From Agrococcus casei LMG 22410 (lineage in GTDB: Bacteria; Actinomycetota; Actinomycetes; Actinomycetales; Microbacteriaceae): 64,000 nucleotides of DNA. The position numbers were made by a program, and so were the translations under genes. The notes under the pieces were generated by a model. The model was not told the origin of the DNA, searched no databases, and was given only the letters and a program-made list of their open reading frames with translations. The stretch lies in contig NZ_FUHU01000009.1 of the NCBI RefSeq assembly GCF_900163565.1, positions 16,797 through 80,796 on the forward strand, read 5' to 3'. Each line of letters starts with the position of its first letter. Within the stretch, counting starts at the first letter, position 1. Positions 1 through 11,429 of this stretch are shown in pieces.

Positions 1-516
1 TGCGTGCTGCTGTGGCAGGCATCGAAGCCGCACCTCGGGCAGATCGGCATCGATGGCAGGCGCCCAGGCAAGGATGCGCTGCTGGCACTCGGCATGGCGG
101 CGCTCATCGGTGTTCCGGGCATCGCGTTCTACTTCGTCGCGGTGGGCCTCGGCATCAACCGGGTCATCGACCCGGGATCTGGCTCGCCGTACTGGTGGTC
201 GACGATCGTGTTGCTGCTGGCGGCAGCCCGCGCCGCGTTCGTCGAGGAGTTCATCGTGCTCGGCTACTGGTTCGAGCGGATGCGGCGCCTTGGGGTTTCG
301 CCCATGGTGACGATTGTCTCGGCAAGCGTGCTGCGCGGCTCGTACCACCTGTACCAGGGCTTCGGCGGATTCATCGGAAACATCGTCATGGGGCTCGTGT
401 GGGGCTGGGTGTACCAGCGCACGGGCAGGCTGTGGCCGTTCGTGGTGGCGCACTTCCTGATGGACGCGCTCGTCTTCATCGGGTATCCGCTCGTCGCACA
501 CCTGTTGTCAGTCTGA
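1..516 (+). CDS. CPBP-family intramembrane metalloprotease, 5'-truncated by window edge
   Basis: The reading frame is open from the first base, so the true start lies outside the window. The visible 171 codons encode at least three hydrophobic segments and the CPBP (CAAX protease/bacteriocin-processing, Abi) signature: a glutamate pair in FVEEF near residue 80, an arginine about ten residues later, and histidines in YHLYQGF and VAHFLMDA. Members of this family are membrane-embedded glutamic-type proteases. The substrate cannot be told from sequence. The gene converges on gcvP and shares the hairpin between them. Family assignment is good, function unknown. Confidence 0.8.
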   Translation, partial: CVLLWQASKPHLGQIGIDGRRPGKDALLALGMAALIGVPGIAFYFVAVGLGINRVIDPGSGSPYWWSTIVLLLAAARAAFVEEFIVLGYWFERMRRLGVSPMVTIVSASVLRGSYHLYQGFGGFIGNIVMGLVWGWVYQRTGRLWPFVVAHFLMDALVFIGYPLVAHLLSV

Positions 517-555
517 GCTCCCCTTGGAGTTCGGCCGAGGGCAGCAAAACGCAAA

Positions 556-591
556 GGGGCAGCTGAGCTCCAAATGGAGTTCAGCTGCCCC
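556..591 (-). terminator. Hairpin terminator after gcvP
   Basis: A 17-bp inverted repeat, GGGGCAGCTGAGCTCCA against TGGAGTTCAGCTGCCCC, with one G/T mismatch and a very short centre. Read on the minus strand it follows gcvP by 17 nt and is succeeded by a T-rich run (TTTGCGTTTTG), as expected of an intrinsic terminator. It may also stop read-through from the convergent CPBP gene. Confidence 0.75.
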
Positions 592-607
592 TGCGGATGC
601 GCGAGCG

Positions 608-3438
<2,831 letters not shown>

Positions 3439-3439
<1 letters not shown>

Positions 3440-3798
3440 TACTTCGTCAGCTCTGCGTACTCGTCAGCTGAGAGCACCTCGGGCTGCTCGCTGAAACGGA
3501 CCTTGACGAGCCAGCCTGCGCCGGTCGGATCGGAGTTGACGAGTGTGGGGTCGTCTGCGACCGCGTCATTGACCTCGACGACCGTGCCCGCTGCAGGTGC
3601 GAAGAGCTCGCCGACCGACTTGGTCGACTCGATCTCGCCCAGGCTCTCGCCTGCGGTGAACTCCTGGTCGACCTCGGGAAGGTCGACGTAGACGACGTCG
3701 CCCAGCGAGTTCTGCGCGAAGTCGGTGATGCCGACCGTGGCGATGTCGCCCTCAGCGCGGATCCACTCGTGGTCCTTGGTGTACTGCATTTCAGTCAT
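3439..3798 (-). CDS. gcvH: Glycine cleavage system H protein
   Basis: A 119-residue lipoyl carrier protein. The lipoylated lysine is K60 in [12 protein letters not shown], in the usual ES[TV]K context. H protein shuttles the methylamine group between P, T and L proteins. It starts 3 nt after the gcvT stop and overlaps the gcvP start by one base, so the three genes form a tight operon under the riboswitch upstream of gcvT. Lipoamide dehydrogenase (L protein) is not in this window. Confidence 0.97.
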
Positions 3799-3801
3799 GG
3801 T

Positions 3802-4896
3802 TCAAGCCTCTCGCTTGTAGAACGGAAGAGAAGTGATGGTTGCGGGGATGCGCTTGCCGCGCACGTCGATCGAGAGCTCGCTGGAGTCGCGAGCAGCGGG
3901 GTGCACGTAGGCCATGGCAATCGGCACGCCGAGGGTGGGCGACAGCGCACCCGAAGTGACGACGCCGACCTCCTGATCGCCGTCGAATACGGGGTATCCG
4001 GAGCGACCCGCTCGTCGGCCCTCAGCCGTCAACGCGACCAGCACCGGCGCATCCGCCGACGCTCCCTGCTCGACAGCCTTGCGACCGATGAAGTCCTCGT
4101 CCTTGGTGAGGGCGACGACCTTGCCGAGCCCTGCCTGCTCGGGCAGCCAGTCGAGGCCCAGCTCGTTGCCGTAGAGCGGCATGCCGGCCTCGAGGCGAAG
4201 CGTGTCGCGTGCCGCGAGGCCGCACAGCTGCAGGCCCTTGCTCTCGCCGACGCGAGCTAGAGTCTCCCAGAGCGACACAGCGGCGTGGTTCGGCACATAC
4301 AGCTCGAAACCGTCTTCGCCGGTGTAGCCCGTGCGGGCGATGAGCATGTCCTCGCCCTCGAAGATGCCCTCCATGGCGCGGTAGTACTTGAGCCCGTCGA
4401 GCGGCTCGGACTCGATGCCGGCTGCGGACACGATCTCAGCGGATGCGGGGCCCTGCACCGCGATCAGTGCGGTCTCAGAGGACTCGTCGGCCACTGTGGC
4501 GTCGAATCCGGCGACGCGCTGCTGCAGCTGCTCAAGCACGGTCGCGCAGTTCGAGGCGTTGGCCACCACGAGATAGTTCGTGTCGCCGAGTCGATACACG
4601 ATCACGTCGTCGAGGATGCCGCCGTTCTCGGCCAGCAGCAGCGTGTACTTGGCCTGCCCGAGCTTCATCGTCGACAGGCGGCCTGCGAAGGCCATGTCGA
4701 GGAAGGCGCCGGCCTCGGCACCCTGCACGCGGATCTCGCCCATGTGCGAGAGGTCGAACATGCCCGCGGCCGTTCGAACAGCCTGGTGCTCTGCCAGTTC
4801 GGATGTGTACTTCACCGGCATCTGCCAGCCTGCGAAGTCGGTGAAGAGCGCCCCAGCGCTCTCATGCACTTGCGCCAAAGGCGTCATTGCTGTCAC
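3802..4896 (-). CDS. gcvT: Glycine cleavage system T protein (aminomethyltransferase)
   Basis: A 364-residue tetrahydrofolate-dependent aminomethyltransferase that releases ammonia from the H-protein-bound intermediate and makes methylene-THF. The N-terminal LFTDFAGWQMPVKY and DLSHMGEI motifs and the RTGYTGEDGFELY motif are those of GcvT. Two starts are possible: GTG at 4896, which has AGGAGA four bases upstream, and ATG nine bases further in; the GTG fits the ribosome-binding site better. It is the first gene of the operon and lies about 60 nt behind the glycine riboswitch aptamer. Confidence 0.96.
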   Translation of the reverse strand: MTAMTPLAQVHESAGALFTDFAGWQMPVKYTSELAEHQAVRTAAGMFDLSHMGEIRVQGAEAGAFLDMAFAGRLSTMKLGQAKYTLLLAENGGILDDVIVYRLGDTNYLVVANASNCATVLEQLQQRVAGFDATVADESSETALIAVQGPASAEIVSAAGIESEPLDGLKYYRAMEGIFEGEDMLIARTGYTGEDGFELYVPNHAAVSLWETLARVGESKGLQLCGLAARDTLRLEAGMPLYGNELGLDWLPEQAGLGKVVALTKDEDFIGRKAVEQGASADAPVLVALTAEGRRAGRSGYPVFDGDQEVGVVTSGALSPTLGVPIAMAYVHPAARDSSELSIDVRGKRIPATITSLPFYKREA

Positions 4897-4918
4897 AAGG
4901 TCTCCTAGTTTCGGATTC

Positions 4919-5030
4919 CCCCTCAGTCGCGCACCGTGCGCTCCAAAGCGGCCTGCCGACTGCGGTCCTGTGACCTGAGAGGTTAGCGGGGAGCTTGCTC
5001 CTTCGGTGCCATATGGCTCTTCCGCGTCGG
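4919..5030 (-). promoter_or_regulatory. Glycine riboswitch with expression platform
   Basis: The minus-strand leader of gcvT carries the conserved glycine-aptamer blocks: CGGAAGAG, then CACCGAAGG and GCAAGC, then AACCTCTCAGG and ACAGGACCGC. P1 closes between 5022-5030 and 4956-4965 (GTCGG/CCGAC and CCGC/GCGG on the plus strand). A single complete aptamer is seen (4956-5030). The following segment can form an alternative 8-bp helix: CCUCUCAG in the aptamer (4975-4982) pairs with CUGAGGGG at 4919-4926, just before the gcvT ribosome-binding site. That gives a plausible switch between aptamer folding and leader folding. Glycine riboswitches usually turn on gcv genes when glycine is abundant. Confidence 0.88.
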
Positions 5031-5062
5031 CTGCAACGGCCTGTTGTGAAGTTGCTCGTACA

Positions 5063-5068
5063 ACTATA
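5063..5068 (-). promoter_or_regulatory. -10 box for gcv operon
   Basis: TATAGT on the minus strand, about 35 nt upstream of the riboswitch aptamer, is the best -10 candidate. It overlaps the stop codon of mrpG. No convincing -35 box is visible. Confidence 0.5.
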
Positions 5069-5426
5069 ACCCGCGCTGGTCGCTTTCTTCGGTCTCGGCG
5101 AGTCCGTCATCGACCAGCTGCAGGTCTTCGCGGTACTGCTTCGTGCGATACGCGCTGCGGGCCATCATCTGCGATGCGGTCGTCGCCGTCACCAGCTGCA
5201 TGCCGGCCACCAGCGTCAGCATCATCCATGCTCCGTTGTCGCGCAGGATGAGGCCCAGCCCGATGCACACGACGACGATTCCGAATGACTGCGGCTTCGC
5301 GGCCGCGTGAAGCCGGTTGAGCGCATCCGGCAGCCTGATCAGGCCGATCGCAGCGACCAGGCCGAAGGCCGCGCCGAGGGCGATGAGGACTCCCCCGGCG
5401 ATGTTCATCCAGGTCTCTGGTGTCAT
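5064..5426 (-). CDS. mrpG: Mrp Na+/H+ antiporter subunit G
   Basis: A 120-residue membrane protein with three predicted transmembrane helices and the MnhG/PhaG pattern IGLIRLPDALNRLHAAAKPQS. Subunit G is a small component of the hetero-oligomeric Mrp antiporter, which exchanges cytoplasmic Na+ for external protons. It is the last gene of the mrp operon. The ATG at 5426 overlaps the mrpF stop by 4 nt (ATGA). The C-terminal 35 residues are hydrophilic. Confidence 0.93.
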   Translation of the reverse strand: MTPETWMNIAGGVLIALGAAFGLVAAIGLIRLPDALNRLHAAAKPQSFGIVVVCIGLGLILRDNGAWMMLTLVAGMQLVTATTASQMMARSAYRTKQYREDLQLVDDGLAETEESDQRGL

Positions 5427-5803
5427 GGTCGTTCGGCCTCCCCTTCGGTGCCCTTCGCTCGTCTGCGCTTGCCTCTGACGACCGGAATCGGGCCCGTCTG
5501 CTCGACTGCCCCCGGGTACAGGTCGCGGCGTTCGCGACCGACCTGGTCGTTGCGGATCGAGACGAACCTGCTGACGGCGACCGTTCCTGAGAACGAGAGC
5601 ATCGACGTGATGATCATCACCGGAATCGTGTAGCCGTGACGATTGATCGCCGCCTCGATGGCGAGTGCCACGACCAGCAGCGACAGCATGACATCGGTGG
5701 CGATGATGCGGTCGACGGCGCCGGGCCCCTTCACGAGGCGGATGAGCCCCAGCACGAGTGCTGCGACGAGCAGCACGCCGGCCACTGTGAGCGCGATGAT
5801 CAT
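5423..5803 (-). CDS. mrpF: Mrp Na+/H+ antiporter subunit F
   Basis: A 126-residue protein with three transmembrane helices and the MnhF/PhaF pattern RLVKGPGAVDRIIATDVM. Its basic, glycine-rich C-terminal tail (about 40 residues) is longer than in Bacillus MrpF. The ATG at 5803 overlaps the mrpE stop (ATGA) and its own stop overlaps the mrpG start in the same way. Confidence 0.93.
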   Translation of the reverse strand: MIIALTVAGVLLVAALVLGLIRLVKGPGAVDRIIATDVMLSLLVVALAIEAAINRHGYTIPVMIITSMLSFSGTVAVSRFVSIRNDQVGRERRDLYPGAVEQTGPIPVVRGKRRRAKGTEGEAERP

Positions 5804-6378
5804 GCTGTCTCCTCCTTGCCGGTGCGTCGTTGTCGGGACTCCTGGCGGATCGCTGCGACTTCCTCGGGTGTGCCGAAGGCGCGCAGCACCAATGCCTCCT
5901 GCTTGTGGACGCCTTCGATCCAGTGCTCGAGCGAGGCTTCGTCCTGGGTGTCGAACACGTGCACGAGCAGCCGGCCGCCATACACCTCGAGCACAACTGA
6001 TCCGGGCACGAGCGTGACCAGCACCGCGGTCAGGGTGGACGAGAATACGTCCTTGCTGCGCAGGTCGACGTTCACCACCGAGTTTCGGGTGCGGCGCCTG
6101 AACGCGAGCACCTGTGCTGCGACGACAAACGATGCTGTCGCGAGTCCCCACAGGGTCACCAGGATCATCCAGATCAGACGGAGGATGCGCATCCGCCCCA
6201 TCTGCGGGATGACCGGCATCGGAAACAGCAGCTGCACGGCAACGGCCACGATGAGGCCGAACACCGCTGCGCCGACCGTGATCTCGCCGACGAGCATGAT
6301 CCAGACGACGACGAGGCCCAGTGTCATCAGCACTGAGAATCGAACGGACCTGCGCCGGCGAAGCTTCTGCTCTTTCAT
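5800..6378 (-). CDS. mrpE: Mrp Na+/H+ antiporter subunit E
   Basis: A 192-residue MnhE/PhaE protein: a basic N-terminus (MKEQKLRRRR), two or three membrane helices, then a cytoplasmic domain with the family pattern TLVPGSVVLEVYGGRLLVHVFD. The C-terminal region is charged. ATG at 6378 overlaps the mrpD stop as ATGA. Confidence 0.92.
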   Translation of the reverse strand: MKEQKLRRRRSVRFSVLMTLGLVVVWIMLVGEITVGAAVFGLIVAVAVQLLFPMPVIPQMGRMRILRLIWMILVTLWGLATASFVVAAQVLAFRRRTRNSVVNVDLRSKDVFSSTLTAVLVTLVPGSVVLEVYGGRLLVHVFDTQDEASLEHWIEGVHKQEALVLRAFGTPEEVAAIRQESRQRRTGKEETA

Positions 6379-7898
6379 GGTGTCCCCAGCTTTCTGATCG
6401 ACTCCTCGACGGCAGCGGCATATGCGCCAGCATCGATGTCGACCGCAGCGCGCTCGGTGAACTCGAAGATGGGCTCTGCGAACACCGTCATTGCGACCGT
6501 GACTGCAACGAGCACACCCGCTGTCAGAACCCATCCGAGCGGAAGCGTCTTGTTCGTGCGTTCGGTGCCCTCAGGAAGAGGACGCCAGAAGGCGGTGTGC
6601 CAGATTCTGAGTATCGCCAGCAGTGTAAGCAGGCTTGTCACGATCGCACCGGCGATCACAGCCCATGAGACCCAGGTGCCGAGTTCGACACCCGCTTCGA
6701 CGAGTGCGACTTTGCCGAGGAACCCGCTGAACGGCGGCACTCCTGCAAGGTTCATCGCAGGAATGAAGAACAGTGCGGCAAGCGTGGTGTTGGCCGCGAG
6801 TCCGCCGAGCTTGTCGAGCCTCGTGGAGCCTCCGGCTCGCTCGATGAGCGCAGCCACCAGGAAGAGCGTGGTCTGGATGAAGATGTGGTGCGCCGCATAG
6901 AAGATCGCGCCGGAGAGCCCGGCCAGGTTGCCGACTGCGATGCCGAAGAGCATGTAGCCGATGTGGCTGATGAGCGTGAACGACAGCAGTCGTTTGATCT
7001 CGCTCTGAGTGATTGCTCCGAGAATGCCGATCACCATGGTCGCCAGCGACACCCAGAGCAGCGGGGTCGTGAGCGTCGAATCCGGAAAGAGCATGGTCTG
7101 CGTGCGAATGATCGCGTAGACGCCCACCTTGGTGAGCAGCCCCGCGAACACGGCGGTGACGGATGCGGGGGCCGTCGGGTAGGAGTCCGGAAGCCATGCA
7201 GAGAGGGGGAATATCGCAGCCTTGATTCCGAACACGACCAGGAGCATGAGCTGGATCACGAGCTGCATCCCCGGATCAAGACCCTGGAGCCGCTCAGCCA
7301 GTTGCGCGAAGTTGACGGTGCCCGTCGCGGCGTAGGTGATCGCCAGTGTGATCAGGAACAGCATGCTCGACAGCAGGCTGACCACGACATATGTCGATCC
7401 CGCGCGTACTCGCTCACGCGGGGCACCGAGCGTCAGCAGCACGTATGAGGCGAACAGCAGCATCTCGAAGCCGACGAAGAGGTTGAACAGGTCGCCAGCG
7501 AGGAACGCGTTCGAGATTCCCGCCGCCAGAACCAAGTACGTGGGGTGGAAGATCGAGACCGGCGCCTTCTCGCTCGCCTCGTCCATGTCGCTTCGGGCAG
7601 AGAATACAAGGACTGTGATCGTGACGACGGACGAGACCAGCAGCATCAGGGCCGAAAGACGATCTGCCACCAGCATGATGCCGAGACCCTCTGGCCAGGC
7701 TCCGACCCAGAGCACCTGTGGTCCTTCGGTGTCCGCTGTCACGAGCAGGATGATCGCGACAATAAGCACGAGGCTGAGGCTCACCGACGAGACGACGCGC
7801 TGCATGCGCGGGAATCGGCCGAGTGCCAGCGCGAAACCGGCACCGATGAGAGGAATCAGCACCGGCAGCGGAAGCAGCTGCGGGATGTCGACGTTCAC
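6375..7898 (-). CDS. mrpD: Mrp Na+/H+ antiporter subunit D
   Basis: A 507-residue polytopic membrane protein of the complex-I NuoL/M/N-like antiporter family. It has about 14 hydrophobic segments and the conserved blocks GIKAAIFPLSAWLPDSYPTA and SEIKRLLSFTLISHIGYML, which contain the membrane lysines of this family. The start is GTG at 7898 and overlaps the mrpC stop (GTGA). MrpD and MrpA are the two subunits that resemble proton-pumping subunits of complex I. Confidence 0.95.
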   Translation of the reverse strand: MNVDIPQLLPLPVLIPLIGAGFALALGRFPRMQRVVSSVSLSLVLIVAIILLVTADTEGPQVLWVGAWPEGLGIMLVADRLSALMLLVSSVVTITVLVFSARSDMDEASEKAPVSIFHPTYLVLAAGISNAFLAGDLFNLFVGFEMLLFASYVLLTLGAPRERVRAGSTYVVVSLLSSMLFLITLAITYAATGTVNFAQLAERLQGLDPGMQLVIQLMLLVVFGIKAAIFPLSAWLPDSYPTAPASVTAVFAGLLTKVGVYAIIRTQTMLFPDSTLTTPLLWVSLATMVIGILGAITQSEIKRLLSFTLISHIGYMLFGIAVGNLAGLSGAIFYAAHHIFIQTTLFLVAALIERAGGSTRLDKLGGLAANTTLAALFFIPAMNLAGVPPFSGFLGKVALVEAGVELGTWVSWAVIAGAIVTSLLTLLAILRIWHTAFWRPLPEGTERTNKTLPLGWVLTAGVLVAVTVAMTVFAEPIFEFTERAAVDIDAGAYAAAVEESIRKLGTP

Positions 7899-8386
7899 TC
7901 GCCACTCCCCTTCTGCTCTTTGGCCGCCGCTTTGGCTGCGGCCGCCTCGACTGCCGCCTCGTCGAGGTCTGTGTCGTGGTCGATGCCCGCTTCGGTCTCG
8001 TCGAACGTTGCCGATGTGAGGTCGGCCTCGGCACGGCGTCGCACGATGGCGTCCTCGACGTCGTCTGCGACCTCGTCGTGGCCGTCAAGCTGGAACGACC
8101 GGTACGACAGCGCGAGCAGGAAGATGTTGGTTGCGAGCGAGATGACGATTGCTGTCAGCACCATCGCCTGCGGCAGCGGATCAGTGATCGTGCTCGAATC
8201 GCTGCCGTCTGCGACGAAGGAGGCGCCTCCCGGGGTTCCGGCGGAGACCAGGAAGAGCATGCTGACGCCGTTGCTGAGCGAGAGCAGGCCAGCGAGGATG
8301 CGCATCAGCGATCGCTCCATGAACAGGTAGACGCCTGCGGCGATGAGCACTGCGCCCGTTGCTGCGAGGGCAAGGCTTGCGGTCAT
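7895..8386 (-). CDS. mrpC: Mrp Na+/H+ antiporter subunit C
   Basis: A 163-residue MnhC protein, homologous to NuoK: three membrane helices with the typical GVYLFMERSLMRILAGLLSL segment and DPLPQAMVLTAIVIS. After residue 105 there is a hydrophilic, acidic then alanine/lysine-rich C-terminal tail of about 55 residues that is longer than in the core family. ATG at 8386 overlaps the mrpA stop (ATGA). Confidence 0.93.
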   Translation of the reverse strand: MTASLALAATGAVLIAAGVYLFMERSLMRILAGLLSLSNGVSMLFLVSAGTPGGASFVADGSDSSTITDPLPQAMVLTAIVISLATNIFLLALSYRSFQLDGHDEVADDVEDAIVRRRAEADLTSATFDETEAGIDHDTDLDEAAVEAAAAKAAAKEQKGSGE

Positions 8387-11295
8387 GACTGAGCCCCCCT
8401 GCTGCGAACCGGCACGGTTCGGTCGGAATGCGCGCTCGGGCGCGGCGTCTGGTCGTTGCGCCACTGCGTGTCGATGCCTGCGCCGAGCGAGCGGATGAAG
8501 TCGAGCACGGTGCCCAGCACCACCAGGAAGACGCCCACGTCGAAGAAGACGCTCGTGACGAAGTGGATCTCGCCCATGGCCAGGATCTCGATCGTGTAGT
8601 CGTAGGACTGACCGACGCTTCCGCCGAAGAACACGGGTCCGATCAGCGAGAGCGCGGCGAGGATGATGCCGCCTCCCAGCAGCTTTCCGGCGTCGATGGG
8701 CGCTGCCTCGGCCAGCTCGAGGGCTCCGGCCGCCAGGTACCTGACGCAGAGCGCGAGACCTGCCACGATGCCTGCGATGAATCCGCCGCCCGGATCGTTG
8801 TGGCCGGCGAACAGCAGGTAGATCGCGACGACCAGCATCACGGGGAACAGCAGCCGCGTCATCATCTCGAGCATCGGAGCACGGCCCTGCATGTCTGCCG
8901 TGGCCCCCGCGCGCAGCCATCCGGGGCCGACCTTGCTCGTGTCGGGCCTGCCTCGTCGGCCGCGCAGCGTTCCGACGGGGTCGACCACGCGGGTGCGAAT
9001 GAAGATGAGGCTTGCAACGCCCGTCGCTGCGGCCAGCAGCACCGAGATCTCACCGACGGTGTCCCAGGCGCGGATGTCGACCAAGGTGACGTTCACGATA
9101 TTCCGCCCGAAGCCGAATGAGTACGCGAGCTCGTAGAAGCGGTCGCTGATCGACGCCTCGTTGCGGGAGTTCGCGGCGAACAGGGCACCCAGCCCAGCGA
9201 CTGCTCCGACGCATGCTGCGAGGAGCGCACGCAGCCAGCGGACCCCGCGAAGCGGACGGTTCGTGAAGTACTTCGGCAGGTACCTGAGCACCAGCACGAG
9301 CAGCACCAGCAGCACCGTTTCGGCGAGAATCTGCGTCAAGGCGAGGTCGGGTGCTCCGTGCAGCAGGAACATCATGGCTGTTCCGTAGCCGACGATGCCC
9401 ATCAGGAGGAACGTCTTCAGGCGACCTCGGGTGTTGGCTGCGACGAGCGCACAGACGCTCACCGCGATTCCGACGACGAGCTGACCGACGCTGTCGGCGA
9501 CGACGAGCTTCGGAGCTCCGAGCGATGCGAAGGCCAGGCCCGCTCCTGCGAGCACAGTGACCGTGACCGCGATGGTTGAGACGTGCACCGGCAGCGAACC
9601 CGACTGGGTGCGACCGGTCACCTCGACGGCGAGGCGGTCGAGCCCGCGCATCATGCCCGCGTAGGCGGCGGCAGCCGAGAATCGCGGCTCGACGGGAGCA
9701 GCCATGGAGCGACCGAACAGGCGCCACACGATGAAGCCCCCGACGACGGCGATCGCGCTGCCGGCAAGAGCCGGCGTGAATCCGTGCCACAGCGCGAGGT
9801 AGCTTGCCTCTCCTGCGGGGGCAGATGCAGTGGCGCCTTCGAGGGCCGCAGTGATCGGCTTCCCGAAGAAGCCCGAGACGATGCCGAGCATCGCGAGCAC
9901 CATGGGGAAGAGTGCGACCAGCTGCGGCCACATGCCGTGTCGAACGATGAACGGCTCGTCGCCGTCGAGGGCCTCGCGGAGACGGGAGTCGACGAAGAAC
10001 GTGCCGATCAGGAAGCGCAGCGTGTAGGCGACGGTTCCCATCGATCCGACGACGATCCCCGCAAACGCGAGGACGCCGAGCCAGGTCGGCACGCCCGGAA
10101 GCGAAATGGCCTCCCATGCGGCTTCGAGCCCGGCCTCCTTGGCCGCGAATGCCATGGCCGGCGGCAGGCCGGCCATGGCGATGGCGGCGAGTGTGGCCGC
10201 GACCGCAAGCAACGGCCTGTCTTTGCGAAGGGTGCCGAGCTTCGTCAGCTGTCGTGTGCCGTACTGCCGGTCGATTGTTCCGACGACCATGAACAGCGAG
10301 GCCTTGAACATCGCGTGCGCCGCGAGCATCGCGAGGCCGCCCATCAGCGCCGTCTTGGTGCCGATGCCGACGATGGTCATGAGCAGGCCGAGCTGGCTGA
10401 CGGTTCCGTGGGCCAGCAGCACCTTGATGTCTGTCTGCAGCAGCGCTCGGTATGCCCCGACGAGCATGGTCGCGACGCCGAGGACGATGAGCGTCGGCCG
10501 GAAGAGCGGGATGTCTGCGAATGCAGGCACGAGTGCGGCCGAGAGGTAGATGCCCGCCTTGACCATGGCCGCTGCGTGGAGGAACGCGCTGACGGGCGTC
10601 GGTGCCGCCATGGCACCGGGCAGCCAGAAGTGGAACGGGAAGATCGCCGACTTCGACAGGGCGCCCGCGAGCAGCAGCATGACCGCGACAGTGGTGATGG
10701 TGCTCTCGGGAGGCTGCGCCAGGATCTCGTGCAGCATGTATGTGCCGGCTTCTGAGCCGAGCATGACCGCACCGACCAGCATCGCGAGGCCGCCGGCGGT
10801 CGTGACGATGAATGCCGTCTGGGCTGCAGACCTGTTCTTTCTGGAGTGGTGGTTCAAGCCGACGAGCAGGTAGCTGAACACGCTCGTGAGCTCCCAGCCG
10901 ATGACCAGCAGGATCACGTCGTCGGCCAGCACCAGCAGCAGCATCGACGCCGCGAACCCTGTCAGCAGACCGACCGTGCGCGACTTCAGCGTCTTCGACT
11001 CGAAGTACCAGACCGAGTAGGCCAGGATCATCGCGCCGACACCCGTCACGACGAGGGCGAGGAGCAGCTGCAGGGCGCCCATCCGGAATGCCAGCGTGAT
11101 GCCGAGGGAGGGTATCCACTCGATCGACTCCTCCACGGCTTCGCCGGAGAGGATCGCGGGGGCCAGCGTCAGGAAGTAGACGAAGGCGACACCGCTGGCG
11201 ATCGCAGGGATCAGGAACACCCACCGGCCCATGCGCGGTGACAGCGCGCTCGTCATCAGTGCAAGGAGAGCACTGGCTGCGAGCGTTGCGATCAC
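8383..11295 (-). CDS. mrpA: Mrp Na+/H+ antiporter subunit A with fused MrpB domain
   Basis: A 970-residue polytopic membrane protein. Residues 1 to about 780 are MrpA-type: NuoL-like core with SKSAIFPFHFWLPGAMAAPT and LLQTDIKVLLAHGTVSQLG, then the extra C-terminal helices. The last 160 residues are an MnhB domain (LLFAGHNDPGGGFIAGIVAG), encoded separately as mrpB in Bacillus. The start is GTG at 11295 behind AGAAAGG. It opens the six-gene operon A(B)-C-D-E-F-G and is divergent from sbcD. Confidence 0.95.
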   Translation of the reverse strand: MIATLAASALLALMTSALSPRMGRWVFLIPAIASGVAFVYFLTLAPAILSGEAVEESIEWIPSLGITLAFRMGALQLLLALVVTGVGAMILAYSVWYFESKTLKSRTVGLLTGFAASMLLLVLADDVILLVIGWELTSVFSYLLVGLNHHSRKNRSAAQTAFIVTTAGGLAMLVGAVMLGSEAGTYMLHEILAQPPESTITTVAVMLLLAGALSKSAIFPFHFWLPGAMAAPTPVSAFLHAAAMVKAGIYLSAALVPAFADIPLFRPTLIVLGVATMLVGAYRALLQTDIKVLLAHGTVSQLGLLMTIVGIGTKTALMGGLAMLAAHAMFKASLFMVVGTIDRQYGTRQLTKLGTLRKDRPLLAVAATLAAIAMAGLPPAMAFAAKEAGLEAAWEAISLPGVPTWLGVLAFAGIVVGSMGTVAYTLRFLIGTFFVDSRLREALDGDEPFIVRHGMWPQLVALFPMVLAMLGIVSGFFGKPITAALEGATASAPAGEASYLALWHGFTPALAGSAIAVVGGFIVWRLFGRSMAAPVEPRFSAAAAYAGMMRGLDRLAVEVTGRTQSGSLPVHVSTIAVTVTVLAGAGLAFASLGAPKLVVADSVGQLVVGIAVSVCALVAANTRGRLKTFLLMGIVGYGTAMMFLLHGAPDLALTQILAETVLLVLLVLVLRYLPKYFTNRPLRGVRWLRALLAACVGAVAGLGALFAANSRNEASISDRFYELAYSFGFGRNIVNVTLVDIRAWDTVGEISVLLAAATGVASLIFIRTRVVDPVGTLRGRRGRPDTSKVGPGWLRAGATADMQGRAPMLEMMTRLLFPVMLVVAIYLLFAGHNDPGGGFIAGIVAGLALCVRYLAAGALELAEAAPIDAGKLLGGGIILAALSLIGPVFFGGSVGQSYDYTIEILAMGEIHFVTSVFFDVGVFLVVLGTVLDFIRSLGAGIDTQWRNDQTPRPSAHSDRTVPVRSRGAQS

Positions 11296-11416
11296 AAGGG
11301 CCTTTCTGAGCTGCGGACACGGCAGATTCGCCCAGATGCAAGCGAGGCATCCTGGAAATCGTTCAGGGGCAGACCCCAGTTTATCAGCCGCTCTGCCTCA
11401 TGTCTGACGTGCCAGA

Positions 11417-11422
11417 TACGTT
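11417..11422 (+). promoter_or_regulatory. -10 box TACGTT, leaderless-type (sbcD)
   Basis: TACGTT is followed by exactly 7 nt and then the ATG of sbcD, so transcription is likely to begin at or next to the start codon. Confidence 0.6.
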
Positions 11423-11429
11423 TGGAGGC

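Noticed and set aside
4919..4955. Second glycine aptamer behind the first
   Set aside because: The conserved GAAGG/GCAA and CUCUCAGG/GGAC blocks occur only once.
9050..11350. A 766-codon minus-strand frame inside mrpA
   Set aside because: It is a shadow frame of mrpA, full of Arg/His/Pro runs, without any recognisable domain.
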